DNA of 64,000 nt, from the NCBI RefSeq assembly GCF_014773245.1, contig NZ_JACWMX010000001.1, forward strand, positions 496,001-560,000. Direction: 5' to 3'. Source of the stretch: Mucilaginibacter glaciei (GTDB taxonomy: Bacteria > Bacteroidota > Bacteroidia > Sphingobacteriales > Sphingobacteriaceae). The translations under genes and the position numbers were made by a program. Positions 16,416 to 25,460 of this stretch are shown here, in pieces. The notes below the pieces were generated by a model. That model was not told where the DNA came from and searched no databases. It saw only the letters and a program-made list of their open reading frames with translations. Every line of letters starts with the position of its first letter. Within the stretch, counting starts at the first letter, position 1.

Positions 16416-17909
16416 ATGGCTATAGGATTTACACCAAAACACATTGAGAATTTACCGCTTGACGACCTTAACCAACAGCAATTTATTGTACTTGCTATTG
16501 AAGCTATAGAAACGTTGAAGTGGCGGGTTGATTATGTAAGCCCTAACGGAATTATTGCCTATACAAATAAAGGGATCTTTGCTACTAACGCTGCTATTGA
16601 AATAAAGATAACAGATGGATATGCAATATTAAAAAGCGAATCAACAGGTTCTGAAATGTTCGACCTCGGTAAAAATAAAAAGTTTATCCGCGCGTTCATA
16701 TCCGTTTTTAACGAGCTAAAATTGAGCCTATCGTTAGAAGAGATAGAAAGCCGCTATAATGAATTGTGCGAAACTTTTTTGCCTGAAGAGGAAGATATCC
16801 TGAACATGCCGCCGCCTACTACTACGGATAAGATAAAGAACTTATTTTCTATTTTCCGGCCAACACACGGTTATTATATAACCCCGCTTCTCATCAATAT
16901 AAATATTGCAATCTTTTTGATGATGTTGTTGGCAGGGGTTAACATATTAACGCCCGATAATACCAGTCTGATTAGCTGGGGGGCGAATTTTAGGCCGATA
17001 ACTTTAGATGGTCAATGGTGGCGTTTGGTAACAAATTGCTTTTTACATATTGGTATATTGCATTTGATATTTAATATGTACGCTTTAGTTTACATTGGTA
17101 TATTATTAGAGCCATATCTTGGTAGCAAGCGTTTTGTTGCAGCTTATTTGTTAATCGGCATTGTAGCCAGTACTACCAGTTTGGCATGGCATCAGCTTAC
17201 TATAAGTGCCGGCGCTTCGGGTGCTATATTTGGTTTATATGGTGTTTTCCTGGCTTTGCTTACTACCAACCTAATTGATAAAAAATCACGTAAACCACTA
17301 CTTACAAGTATAGGTGTATTTGTTGTGTTTAACTTATTAAATGGCTTTAAGGCAGGTATTGATAATGCCGCGCATGTGGGAGGGTTATTAAGCGGTATCG
17401 TTATTGGTTATGCTTTTATACCGAGCCTAAAAAGTACAGACTATGATAATATTGAGGATATAGAAAATAAGTCTGTTGCTATCTCATCAATAGTGATTTT
17501 GGTTGCTGTTTACTTTGCCTTGGCCCACATACCTAATGATTTGGGTAAATATGACGCCAGTATGCAAACTTTCGTAAAAACAGAAACGAAGGCACTTAAC
17601 ATACTTACGGATACGGCCAGCAGGAACAAATATCGTATAGCCTATGAAATAAAATACAAAGGTGTGCCGTATTGGGAAGAGAACTTAAAATTGCTTGACG
17701 AAGCAGATAAACTGAATATACCCTATCGGTTTCATCATCGTAATGCACAGTTAAAGGCTTATTGTTTGTTACGGATAGAAACCTATAATTTGATTTATAA
17801 AAGCATTGACGAAAAAACCTTCAAATATCAGGCGCAGATTATAGCCAATAATGATCGAATCTTACAAATGATTACCGAGCTACGTGAACATGAAAAAGAA
17901 GGTGAATAA
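16416..17909 (+). CDS. Rhomboid family intramembrane serine protease with N-terminal extension
   Basis: 497 residues. Rhomboid core from about 150 to 335 with six or more membrane segments: the HxxxxHLxxN motif (H211, H216, N220), catalytic S268 in GASGAIFG, and catalytic H320 in NAAHVGG. The 140 residues before the core form a soluble domain (MAIGFTPKHIENLPLDDLNQ onward, strand-rich, no recognised fold), and about 150 residues after it carry one further membrane segment (352-372) and a helical tail. Only the central part is explained by the family, which usually has 200-300 residues. Substrate unknown. Confidence 0.88.
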   Translation: MAIGFTPKHIENLPLDDLNQQQFIVLAIEAIETLKWRVDYVSPNGIIAYTNKGIFATNAAIEIKITDGYAILKSESTGSEMFDLGKNKKFIRAFISVFNELKLSLSLEEIESRYNELCETFLPEEEDILNMPPPTTTDKIKNLFSIFRPTHGYYITPLLININIAIFLMMLLAGVNILTPDNTSLISWGANFRPITLDGQWWRLVTNCFLHIGILHLIFNMYALVYIGILLEPYLGSKRFVAAYLLIGIVASTTSLAWHQLTISAGASGAIFGLYGVFLALLTTNLIDKKSRKPLLTSIGVFVVFNLLNGFKAGIDNAAHVGGLLSGIVIGYAFIPSLKSTDYDNIEDIENKSVAISSIVILVAVYFALAHIPNDLGKYDASMQTFVKTETKALNILTDTASRNKYRIAYEIKYKGVPYWEENLKLLDEADKLNIPYRFHHRNAQLKAYCLLRIETYNLIYKSIDEKTFKYQAQIIANNDRILQMITELREHEKEGE

Positions 17910-18140
17910 TTGAGATATTGCGTTAAGAAATTAATTATAAAAAAATGTTCAACTGATGAAATTTACGCTATCCTTATTCTCATTATTGTAGCACTTGTTA
18001 GCCGACCACATCAGGATGCAAAAGTGCTAACCCACAAACTGGTCAGTGCAGAAACTAAGGAAATTTATAACAAATTAGTAAAAATCATGCGGGACATTCA
18101 TGCAAATCCGAAATTGGCCGGTAATGAAAACACTAAGTAA
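17910..18140 (+). CDS. Doubtful small membrane protein or frameshifted remnant
   Basis: A 76-codon frame opening with TTG directly after the rhomboid stop; one hydrophobic segment (IYAILILIIVALV) then a charged helical tail. No ATG is available near the start. In another frame an ATG at 17957 gives MKFTLSLFSLL and then stops, which looks like the start of a signal peptide; joining it to the tail needs a frameshift. So this may be a real small gene with a rare start, or a decayed exported peptide. Low certainty. Confidence 0.2.
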   Translation: MRYCVKKLIIKKCSTDEIYAILILIIVALVSRPHQDAKVLTHKLVSAETKEIYNKLVKIMRDIHANPKLAGNENTK

Positions 18141-18344
18141 AAAACAAGATGCCTTTCTCTGGAATATATTAGTCGCGATACACCCTGCCGCCGCAAGTTT
18201 CCCCTTTTTTAATTCGCTACTCCTCCGGTAGTGTGGCAAGCTAAATGCATCACTTTGCTTGATTAAAGGCCGAATACTAATGAGGTTGTTTAACAGCTTC
18301 TACTGTTAGCTACCCTATGCAAATTATTTATTAACAATCTGTGA

Positions 18345-18371
18345 ATGCTAATATTTTTAGCATTATGTTTG
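18345..18371 (+). promoter_or_regulatory. Operator and -7 box of the imuA-imuB-dnaE2 operon
   Basis: A perfect inverted repeat ATGCTAA-N5-TTAGCAT occupies 18345-18363 and is followed at once by TATGTTTG (18364-18371), an exact Bacteroidota -7 box, 16 bases before the imuA ATG. A third half-site TTAGCAT lies at 18381-18387, touching the ATG. A repressor bound here would cover the promoter. A 19-bp site identical at 14 positions overlaps the promoter of the radical SAM repair gene at 36168. The regulator is not in the window. Confidence 0.75.
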
Positions 18372-18387
18372 TAATTGTTTTTAGCAT

Positions 18388-19107
18388 ATGGAAAACAGGC
18401 AACAGGTCATTGGCAAATTGAGGCAGGATTTACTGCACTGGGAAGGTTATAAACCACCAGTATCTGGCCGTTATGAACAATTGGGCCTTGGTGCTTTAGA
18501 GCATGTTTTCCCCAACGGTGTATTTCCTAAAAACTGTATCCATGAATTGGTGTGCGCTTCCATAGAGCAGGCTGCCGCATCCGGCGGCTTTGTAAGCGCA
18601 GTCTTATCTTTATTGATACAAACAGGTGGTGTTTGTGTTTGGATAGGGCGTGCCCGGCGTTTATATGCACCGGCATTGGCTGCTTTTGGTGTGGCACCGC
18701 ACCAGGTTATCTTTATCACTTTACATAAAGACAAGGATGCGCTTTGGGTTATGGAAGAAGCACTGAAATGTACGGGGCTCACTGCTGTGGTTTGTGAGCT
18801 GCGGGAAATGGATTTCAAACAATCGCGTCGTTTTCAGCTGGCGGTCGAAAGTAGCCGGGTGACGGGTTTTGTATTACGAAATGCTACGGATAAGTTAAGC
18901 TCAACGGCATGTGCGGCAAGATGGCAGATAAAGTCTTTACCGAGTACGGAACTGGATGGGTTACCCGGCCTGGGCTTTTTGCGCTGGCAGGTAGATTTGC
19001 TAAAAGTACGTAATGGCCATACAGGGAGCTGGCAACTGGAGTGGCAGGATGGGTGTTTCGTTCCAGTTAAAGAGCTCATCATTAATGAAGAAAGGCAGGT
19101 AGGTTGA
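18388..19107 (+). CDS. imuA: ImuA, RecA-like mutasome accessory protein
   Basis: 239 residues with the RecA/SulA-like layout of ImuA: LGLGALEHVFPNGVFPKNCIHELV at the N-terminus, then a degenerate nucleotide-binding region (AAASGGFVSAVLSLL instead of a proper Walker A) and VCVWIGRARRLYAPALAAFGV. ImuA works with ImuB and DnaE2 in damage-induced translesion synthesis. Gene order imuA-imuB-dnaE2, with three bases to imuB, makes the assignment firm. The strong palindromic operator upstream fits damage control. Confidence 0.92.
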   Translation: MENRQQVIGKLRQDLLHWEGYKPPVSGRYEQLGLGALEHVFPNGVFPKNCIHELVCASIEQAAASGGFVSAVLSLLIQTGGVCVWIGRARRLYAPALAAFGVAPHQVIFITLHKDKDALWVMEEALKCTGLTAVVCELREMDFKQSRRFQLAVESSRVTGFVLRNATDKLSSTACAARWQIKSLPSTELDGLPGLGFLRWQVDLLKVRNGHTGSWQLEWQDGCFVPVKELIINEERQVG

Positions 19108-19110
19108 GCG

Positions 19111-20607
19111 ATGCAGAAACGTTTTATGGCTATTTGGTTTGGGCATTTGCTGACAGACGGGCTGGCGCGGCGGCGGCCGGAATTAAAAGATGTGCCGTTT
19201 GTATTGGTGGCACCGGTCAAGAATAAAATTATTATTACCGCTGCCAGCGCTGCTGCTGAAAAGGAAGGTGCTTTTACCGGGATGGCGGTGGCGGATGCAA
19301 GATCGGCTGTTCCGGACCTGTTGGCTATTGATGCCGTGTCCGGCCAGGCCGCTAATCTTTTACGGTTAATTGGTTTGGGCTGTATTCGTTACACCCCTAT
19401 AGTTTCGCTTAACCTGCCGGATGGTTTGATGCTGGATATATCTGGTTGCGCGCATTTGTGGGGTGGCGAAAGGGAGTATCTAAAAGAAATTGTATTGAAA
19501 TTAAGGGCAGCGGGTTTTGATGCCCGGGCCGCTATTGCCGATACGGTAGGAGCAGCGTGGGCAGTGGCCCGGTATGCGGCCCGCCGACCTATTATTGGCT
19601 CGGGTGAGCAAGCATCGGCGATTGCCGGTTTGCCGCCGGCGGCTTTACGCTTACCGCCGGAGATTTTAGAAAAACTGCAAAAATTAGGTTTTCGGAATAT
19701 CGGCCCGCTACTGGATATTGCCCCGCAAAGCCTGCGCCGCCGTTTTGGTACCAACTTACTCTTACGTATCGACCAGGCATTGGGCCGCGTTGATGAATAT
19801 CCCGAAGCCTTGGTACCACCAGTTCCCTACACCGAACGGTTGCCCTCCTTAGAGCCTATACGGACTGTGCCGGGCATTGAGATCGCTATTGAAAAATTAC
19901 TGGAAATGCTTTGCCTGCGCCTGCAATCAGATGGTTTGGGTATCCGTAAAGCTATTTTAAAATGCCACCGTATTGATGGGCGTAAAGTGCAGGTTGGTAT
20001 CACAACAACCAAAGGGTCGCATAGCGTTAGCCACCTGTTACGGCTGTTCAGGCTGCAAATTGATAAGATAGAACCAGCGCTCGGGATTGAGCTATTTATA
20101 ATGGAAGCCACGCGTACCGAAGAAATGGATGTGGTGCAGGAGCAGCTTTGGGCCGAAGCTAAAGGATTGGGTGATACCTCGCTTGCCGAATTACTTGACC
20201 GTATTGCCGGTAAGGTTGGTGCTAATGTCATTCAACGATTTTTACCGGCAGAAAGCCATTGGCCCGAACGCTCGATTAAACTGGCCGTTTCGTTAGACGA
20301 ACAGCCGCAAACAGCTTGGTCGGCGTTACCACGCCCTATTCGTTTATTAAACCAACCCGAAACTATTGAAGTAATGGCCTTGGTGCCCGATCATCCACCC
20401 AAACTTTTTGTACATAAAGGTAAACGGCATACGATTGCCAAAGCCGACGGCCCCGAACGTATAGGGCGGGAGTGGTGGCAGGATAGCGGCCAGCACAGGG
20501 ATTATTATATAGTTGAAGACAGCGAAGGCTGCCGCTATTGGGTGTTCCGTTCAGGGCATTATGATGGCGGCGATGCGCAATGGTATTTACATGGATATTT
20601 TGCCTGA
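19111..20607 (+). CDS. imuB: ImuB, Y-family polymerase homologue
   Basis: 498 residues with Y-family polymerase layout: N-terminal palm (FMAIWFGHLLTDGLARRRPELKD spread over the first 27 residues), the second palm motif LDISGCAHLWGGE near 107, helix-hairpin-helix region near 195, then little finger and a C-terminal tail. The metal-binding Asp of the first motif (FxxxDxDxFFA in active enzymes) is replaced (IWFGHLLTD), and the SxDE motif reads LDIS, as expected for ImuB, which is a scaffold without polymerase activity. It links ImuA, the beta clamp and DnaE2. The dnaE2 ATG overlaps its stop (TGATG). Confidence 0.93.
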   Translation: MQKRFMAIWFGHLLTDGLARRRPELKDVPFVLVAPVKNKIIITAASAAAEKEGAFTGMAVADARSAVPDLLAIDAVSGQAANLLRLIGLGCIRYTPIVSLNLPDGLMLDISGCAHLWGGEREYLKEIVLKLRAAGFDARAAIADTVGAAWAVARYAARRPIIGSGEQASAIAGLPPAALRLPPEILEKLQKLGFRNIGPLLDIAPQSLRRRFGTNLLLRIDQALGRVDEYPEALVPPVPYTERLPSLEPIRTVPGIEIAIEKLLEMLCLRLQSDGLGIRKAILKCHRIDGRKVQVGITTTKGSHSVSHLLRLFRLQIDKIEPALGIELFIMEATRTEEMDVVQEQLWAEAKGLGDTSLAELLDRIAGKVGANVIQRFLPAESHWPERSIKLAVSLDEQPQTAWSALPRPIRLLNQPETIEVMALVPDHPPKLFVHKGKRHTIAKADGPERIGREWWQDSGQHRDYYIVEDSEGCRYWVFRSGHYDGGDAQWYLHGYFA

Positions 20608-23600
20608 TGGAATACGCCGAGTTACAAGTCACCTCTAACTTTAGTTTTCTGCGCGGCGGCTCGCACCCCCATGAACTGGCAGATCAGGCAGCGGCATTAG
20701 GGTATTTTGCTATCGCCATAACCGACCGTAATTCTTTTGCCGGAATTGTGCGTGCCCATATGGCCGCTAAAGCTGCTGGGATTCAGTTTATACCGGCCTG
20801 CCGTTTAGACTTGGTGGATGGGACAAGTTTACTGGCGTATCCTACCAATATTACAGCTTACGGGCGTTTATCCGCTTTATTAACTTTGGGTAATCTGCGG
20901 GCAGAAAAAGGAGAATGCAAACTTTACAAAAAAGATATCTATGAACATGCAAAGGATGTGCTGTTTATTGCTGTGCCGCCAGAAAAATTAAACAGCAAAT
21001 TTGAATTTGACGCCGAATTTCTAAATGATTTAGATGAATATAAGGCACATTTTGGGCGGGCCTTATACGTTTCCGCTTCTTTTAATTACCAGGGCCAGGA
21101 TGCCAAACGGTTGTTTAGACTGATGGAAACGGGCGTGCCTTTAGTGGCTACCGGTGATGTGCATTATCACCAGCCCTCGTGCAGGGAATTACAGGATGTG
21201 CTTACTTGTATCCGCGAGAAATGTACCATTCATACTGCGGGCTTTCATTTGCATCCTAATGCCGAGCGCCATCTAAAAGAATTGGCCGAAATAGAACGTT
21301 TATTTATAAAATATCCGCAGGCAATTAACAATGCGAAAGCTATTGCCGGTTCCTGCACTTTTTCATTAGATGAACTCAAGTATCTGGAGCCTGAAGAAGT
21401 ATTGGTAGAGGGCCTTACAACGCAACAACGGTTAACGCAACTGACCTGGGCAGGCGCGAAAGTCTGTTTTGGTGACCCGATCCCCCAAAAACAGCAGGAA
21501 CAAATTGAATTTGAACTGGCCTTTATCGAAAAGCGCAAATTGGCCTGGTATTTCCTGCGGGTTTACCATTATACCCAAAAAGCAGAAGAGCTCGGTATCC
21601 TGCACCAGGGGCGGGGCTCGGCAGCAAATTCTACAGTTTGTTTTTGTTTAGGTATTACCGCCGTTAATCCGGCTAAATCACGTTTGCTGTTTTCCCGTTT
21701 TATGTCTGATGCGCGGGATGAATGGCCAGACATAGACGTGGATTTTGAGCATGAGCGGCGGGAAGAAATCATCCAGTTTATATATAATGATTACGGCCGT
21801 GACCGGGCGGCTATTGTAGCTACGGTGATGCAGGAACAGCACAAAGGCGCCATCCGCGATGTGGGTAAAGCCTTGGGCTTATCTGAAGATACCATAAAAC
21901 GCATAGGGGGGACGATCTGGAGTTTTAGGGAAGAGGGTTTTGATGAAACCCGTTTGCGGGAGCAAGGTTTAAACCCTAAAGACCCACTGATCCTGAAAGT
22001 GTTGCAACTCGTGAGCCAGCTAATCGGCTTTCCACGGCAACTCGGTCAACATACTGGCGGCTTTGTTATTACCGAAGGCAAGCTGTCTGACCTTTGCCCG
22101 GTGATGAATGCTACGATGGAAAACCGTACGCAGGTAGAGTGGAATAAAGATGACCTGGAAGACCTCCGGATTTTGAAAGTGGATGTTTTGGGATTGGGTA
22201 TGCTAACCATGATCCGTAAGGCTTTTGATCTGGTTTGGCAGCATTACGGCCGCAAACTTACTCTGGCTAATGTACCGCAGGATGATGTGCTTGTTTATGA
22301 TATGATCTGCAAAGCGGATACCATCGGTGTGTTTCAAATAGAGAGCAGGGCGCAAATGTCCATGCTGCCACGCTTAAAACCCCGCTGTTTTTATGACCTG
22401 GTGATAGAGGTGGCTATTGTACGGCCCGGCCCGATACAGGGCGATATGGTGCACCCGTATTTACGGCGACGCGATGGGCTGGAAATACCGGAATATCCCA
22501 AACCTGAGCTGGAAGAAATCTTGAAACGGACAATGGGCGTCCCGCTATTTCAGGAGCAGGCAATGGAAATAGCCATTGTTGCGGCGGGATTCACGCCGGG
22601 TGAAGCTGATCAGCTGCGCCGAAGTATGGCCTCGTTTAAAGCCAATGGCAAGCTACATATGTATGAAAAGAAAATGGTTGATGGCATGATGGAGCGCGGT
22701 TATGAAGAAGACTTCTCACGGCGGGTGTTTAAGCAATTGCAGGGTTTTGAGGGCTATGGTTTCCCGGAAAGCCATGCGGCTTCGTTCGCGCTGTTAGTTT
22801 ATATTTCCTCATGGCTCAAATGTCATTATCCGGATGCTTTTTGCGCCGCGCTGCTCAACAGCCAGCCTATGGGTTTTTATCAGCCCGCACAAATCGTCCA
22901 GGACGCCCGTAATCACCAGGTAAACATCTTACCTGCAGATGTTAATTATTCGGAGTGGGATAATACACTCGAACAAAAAGACGGTAAATATTACGCGGTC
23001 CGTTTAGGTTTCCGGCAGATCAAAGGGCTGCGGGAAGAGGACATGCTTACCTTGGTGACGATGCGCGATAAGGGTTATATTCATGTTGATCAACTTCGCT
23101 CGGTGGGCGTACCTGAAGCTGCCCTGGAAAAGTTAGCCGATGCTGACGCTTTCAGATCGATAGGTGCCGACCGCCGCACGGCCTTATGGGAGGTATCTGC
23201 TTTGGCCGACCGGCCTATTGGTTTGTTTGACGGACAAATTTCTGAAACGTTGCTGGAAGATACCGTACCCTTGCCGCTCATGACCCGTGGTGAGCATGTG
23301 GTACAGGATTATGTTTCTACCGGCCTTTCGTTGAAAGATCATCCGGTAAGCCTGGTACGCCCTCAATTAACCCGCTTACGGAACGTTCGCGTTAGTGACC
23401 TGGCTAATTATAAAGACGGCAGCTTTGTGCGCCTGGCCGGTCTTATCACCGTACGCCAACGCCCCGGCACCGCCAAAGGTGTATTATTTATGACGCTCGA
23501 AGACGAAACAGGTTCAGCCAACCTGGTAGTTTGGCAGCAGCTGTTTGATAAATATCGCAAAGAGATTGTGCAATCAAAACTCCTGATGGTAGCGGGGAAA

Positions 23601-23804
23601 CTGCAAATTGCCAATGGGGTAACGCATTTGGTTGTGCGCCAATGTTTTAATATGAGCGTGTTACTGCGCAGCCTTACCCAAACCGACCTGCCACAAACCC
23701 TGATGCGTGGCGATGAAACTACCCAGCCCGTTAATTACGACGGGCGGTCGGGCCCGGCGGTTTCCGCAGAAGGCGCTTTTCATAAAGGCCGTAATTTTCA
23801 TTGA
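20607..23804 (+). CDS. dnaE2: Error-prone DNA polymerase III alpha subunit DnaE2
   Basis: 1065 residues from the ATG at 20607, which shares one base with the imuB stop; an earlier TTG or GTG in the frame lies inside imuB and is less likely. N-terminal PHP domain begins YAELQVTSNFSFLRGGSHP. The C-family palm motif PDIDVDF is near residue 375, with the catalytic aspartates. GRGSAANS near 345 and FPESHAASFALLVY near 720 are hallmarks. A C-terminal OB-fold (FVRLAGLITVRQRPGTAKG) follows. Length fits DnaE2 (1050-1090), shorter than DnaE1. It is the catalytic part of the mutasome. Confidence 0.95.
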   Translation: MEYAELQVTSNFSFLRGGSHPHELADQAAALGYFAIAITDRNSFAGIVRAHMAAKAAGIQFIPACRLDLVDGTSLLAYPTNITAYGRLSALLTLGNLRAEKGECKLYKKDIYEHAKDVLFIAVPPEKLNSKFEFDAEFLNDLDEYKAHFGRALYVSASFNYQGQDAKRLFRLMETGVPLVATGDVHYHQPSCRELQDVLTCIREKCTIHTAGFHLHPNAERHLKELAEIERLFIKYPQAINNAKAIAGSCTFSLDELKYLEPEEVLVEGLTTQQRLTQLTWAGAKVCFGDPIPQKQQEQIEFELAFIEKRKLAWYFLRVYHYTQKAEELGILHQGRGSAANSTVCFCLGITAVNPAKSRLLFSRFMSDARDEWPDIDVDFEHERREEIIQFIYNDYGRDRAAIVATVMQEQHKGAIRDVGKALGLSEDTIKRIGGTIWSFREEGFDETRLREQGLNPKDPLILKVLQLVSQLIGFPRQLGQHTGGFVITEGKLSDLCPVMNATMENRTQVEWNKDDLEDLRILKVDVLGLGMLTMIRKAFDLVWQHYGRKLTLANVPQDDVLVYDMICKADTIGVFQIESRAQMSMLPRLKPRCFYDLVIEVAIVRPGPIQGDMVHPYLRRRDGLEIPEYPKPELEEILKRTMGVPLFQEQAMEIAIVAAGFTPGEADQLRRSMASFKANGKLHMYEKKMVDGMMERGYEEDFSRRVFKQLQGFEGYGFPESHAASFALLVYISSWLKCHYPDAFCAALLNSQPMGFYQPAQIVQDARNHQVNILPADVNYSEWDNTLEQKDGKYYAVRLGFRQIKGLREEDMLTLVTMRDKGYIHVDQLRSVGVPEAALEKLADADAFRSIGADRRTALWEVSALADRPIGLFDGQISETLLEDTVPLPLMTRGEHVVQDYVSTGLSLKDHPVSLVRPQLTRLRNVRVSDLANYKDGSFVRLAGLITVRQRPGTAKGVLFMTLEDETGSANLVVWQQLFDKYRKEIVQSKLLMVAGKLQIANGVTHLVVRQCFNMSVLLRSLTQTDLPQTLMRGDETTQPVNYDGRSGPAVSAEGAFHKGRNFH

Positions 23805-23933
23805 TCAGCCAGGTTATGTCTTAAAAGTATGACAGGCCTATCGTTATGAAATTCAGAATCCATGAATTTTCATAATGCATTTCAACGTACGCTTGCAGAT
23901 TTCGATTTTTTAAATAAGGTAGAAATAACGCAT

Positions 23934-23970
23934 AAAAAAACCCTCTAAACTTTCGATTCAGAGGGTTTTG
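23934..23970. terminator. Bidirectional terminator between dnaE2 and tRNA-Pro
   Basis: AAACCCTC and GAGGGTTTT pair around a loop of 15 bases. A-tract on the left and T-tract on the right allow it to act on the dnaE2 transcript and on the tRNA transcript. Confidence 0.8.
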
Positions 23971-23990
23971 ATACTTGGTATCGCTTGTTG

Positions 23991-24064
23991 TCGGGATGGC
24001 AGGATTCGAACCTGCGGCCTCCACATCCCAAATGTGGCGCGATACCGGGCTACGCTACATCCCG
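23991..24064 (-). tRNA. tRNA-Pro (anticodon UGG)
   Basis: 74 bases on the minus strand. Acceptor arms CGGGATG and CATCCCG pair, followed by the discriminator A (position 23991). The anticodon stem CCACA/TGTGG encloses the loop TTTGGGA with anticodon TGG. The T-arm GCAGG-TTCGAAT-CCTGC is perfect, and the D-arm region GCGTAGCCCGGTATCGCGC is normal. CCA is not encoded. Confidence 0.97.
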
Positions 24065-24080
24065 TTCCCGATTGGGTTTG

Positions 24081-24109
24081 CAAAAGTAGGATTTTAAATC
24101 AACTTGCAA
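24081..24109 (-). promoter_or_regulatory. Promoter of tRNA-Pro
   Basis: On the minus strand TTG (24109-24107), an 18-base spacer, then TACTTTTG (24088-24081), an exact TAnnTTTG -7 box, 16 bases before the tRNA 5' end. The following 24110-24293 is AT-rich and I see no gene or clear signal in it. Confidence 0.75.
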
Positions 24110-24293
24110 AACTTTTTTTAGAAGAAGTTTAACGTTATCCCATAACCCATTCATTTGCATGGTATTGAATTTCAATAATTTTTTACTGATAAAGGTTTGG
24201 TTGCAAAAAAAAGCTTTTTACGCATTGAAAAAGTAAAATATCTCAAAATGCAATACCAAAATTTAATGTGGATAAATATCGGAGCTACAAATA

Positions 24294-24325
24294 AAAAGCC
24301 TGCAATTGTTAGTTGCAGGCTTTAA
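24294..24325 (-). terminator. Terminator of the RND efflux operon
   Basis: AAAGCCTGCAA and TTGCAGGCTTT pair perfectly around a TTGTTAG loop. It lies 21 bases beyond the adaptor stop; on the minus strand the stem is followed by T-rich sequence. Confidence 0.85.
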
Positions 24326-24345
24326 CATAAGTAGGGTAGGGTATC

Positions 24346-25455
24346 TTATTCGGCTTTGGCAGGGCCGGTTTTCACATCGCTGTTATCTCTTATTTCTTCG
24401 TTAGCAATTTTTATGATCTGGTCTCCTTCAGTTAGCGGGCCAAATACTTCGGTTTTATCATCGGCGGTACGGCCTGTTTTTACAGCCACCCAATGCGCCT
24501 TGTTACCCGTCACCTTTATTACGTAAACCCCTTGTGTAGAGTTTAGTACTGCCTTTGCAGGCACTATAAATGTGCCATCGGCGCCGCTAAAGGGGATATG
24601 TACTTCGGCAACCATACCGGGCAATAGCTTTTTATCGGTGTTGGTCACATCCATCTCGGTACGCTGTGAGCGTAAGCGTGCATCCAAGGCACCGGATAAG
24701 CGGGTAACTCTGGCCGTGAAATTTTGTCCCGGAAAGGCTTTAACCGTAAAGTTGACTTCGCTTTTGTTATTTAAAACGCCGGTGTAGCTTTCAGGTACGC
24801 TAACGGCAAGGCGCAGTTTCTTTTGCTCCTGCAGGGTAAATACGGGTAACTCAGAGCCTTTACCCGATGGGCCTACATATGCACCCATGCTTACGTTACG
24901 GGCGGTGATAATCCCGTCGAACGGGGCGCGGATCTGTAAATAGTTACGGTTATCACCCACTTCGCGCAAAGACGCGCGCGCTGATTGCAATTGCGCCAGG
25001 TCTGAATTTTGTTTGGCAAGTGCCAGGTCCAGCTCATTTGGCGATACAGTACCCGGCGTTTTGCTGGTTTGGAGTAAACGGTTATAAGTAGCCTTGCTGG
25101 ATTGATATAGTGCCTCCTGTGATTGCAGTCGTGACTGGGCACCCGATAGCTGGGAATTAAATTCAGGGGCTTCCATGGTCGCCAGCAGGTCGCCCGCATG
25201 TACCTGTGAGCCGATATCAACATTCAGTTTTTTAATAAAACTGTTCACTTTGGCATAAAGGTCTACCTGTTGGTAAGCAACCAGTTCGCCCGGTATATCA
25301 ACAGATGTACTCAACACCCCTTTTTTCAACGGCACTACTTCAAGTACTGGTGCTTCGTCCACTTCGGCTTTTTTTTCTTCTTTAGGGCCGCAGGCCTGCA
25401 GGGTAAACGCAAGCATTGCTATTTTTATAAAGTTTATTGCTGATGACTTATTCAT
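24346..25455 (-). CDS. RND efflux periplasmic adaptor lipoprotein
   Basis: 369 residues. Lipobox LQAC with C22. Membrane fusion protein layout: biotinyl-lipoyl half-motif VNSFIKKLNVDIGSQVHAGDLLATMEAPEF near 75-100, a coiled-coil hairpin (SRLQSQEALYQSSKATYNRLL to LQSARASLREVGD, about 105-170), second lipoyl half (IRAPFDGIITARNVSMGAYV), then beta-barrel and membrane-proximal domains. Joins the inner-membrane pump to the TolC-type channel. Last gene of the operon, five bases after the pump gene. Confidence 0.93.
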   Translation of the reverse strand: MNKSSAINFIKIAMLAFTLQACGPKEEKKAEVDEAPVLEVVPLKKGVLSTSVDIPGELVAYQQVDLYAKVNSFIKKLNVDIGSQVHAGDLLATMEAPEFNSQLSGAQSRLQSQEALYQSSKATYNRLLQTSKTPGTVSPNELDLALAKQNSDLAQLQSARASLREVGDNRNYLQIRAPFDGIITARNVSMGAYVGPSGKGSELPVFTLQEQKKLRLAVSVPESYTGVLNNKSEVNFTVKAFPGQNFTARVTRLSGALDARLRSQRTEMDVTNTDKKLLPGMVAEVHIPFSGADGTFIVPAKAVLNSTQGVYVIKVTGNKAHWVAVKTGRTADDKTEVFGPLTEGDQIIKIANEEIRDNSDVKTGPAKAE

Positions 25456-25460
25456 AAAAT

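Noticed and set aside
19389-20632. Several minus-strand frames of 75-134 codons opposite imuB
   Set aside because: Shadows of the GC-richer imuB frame; low-complexity Ser/Arg/Pro-rich products without homology signs.
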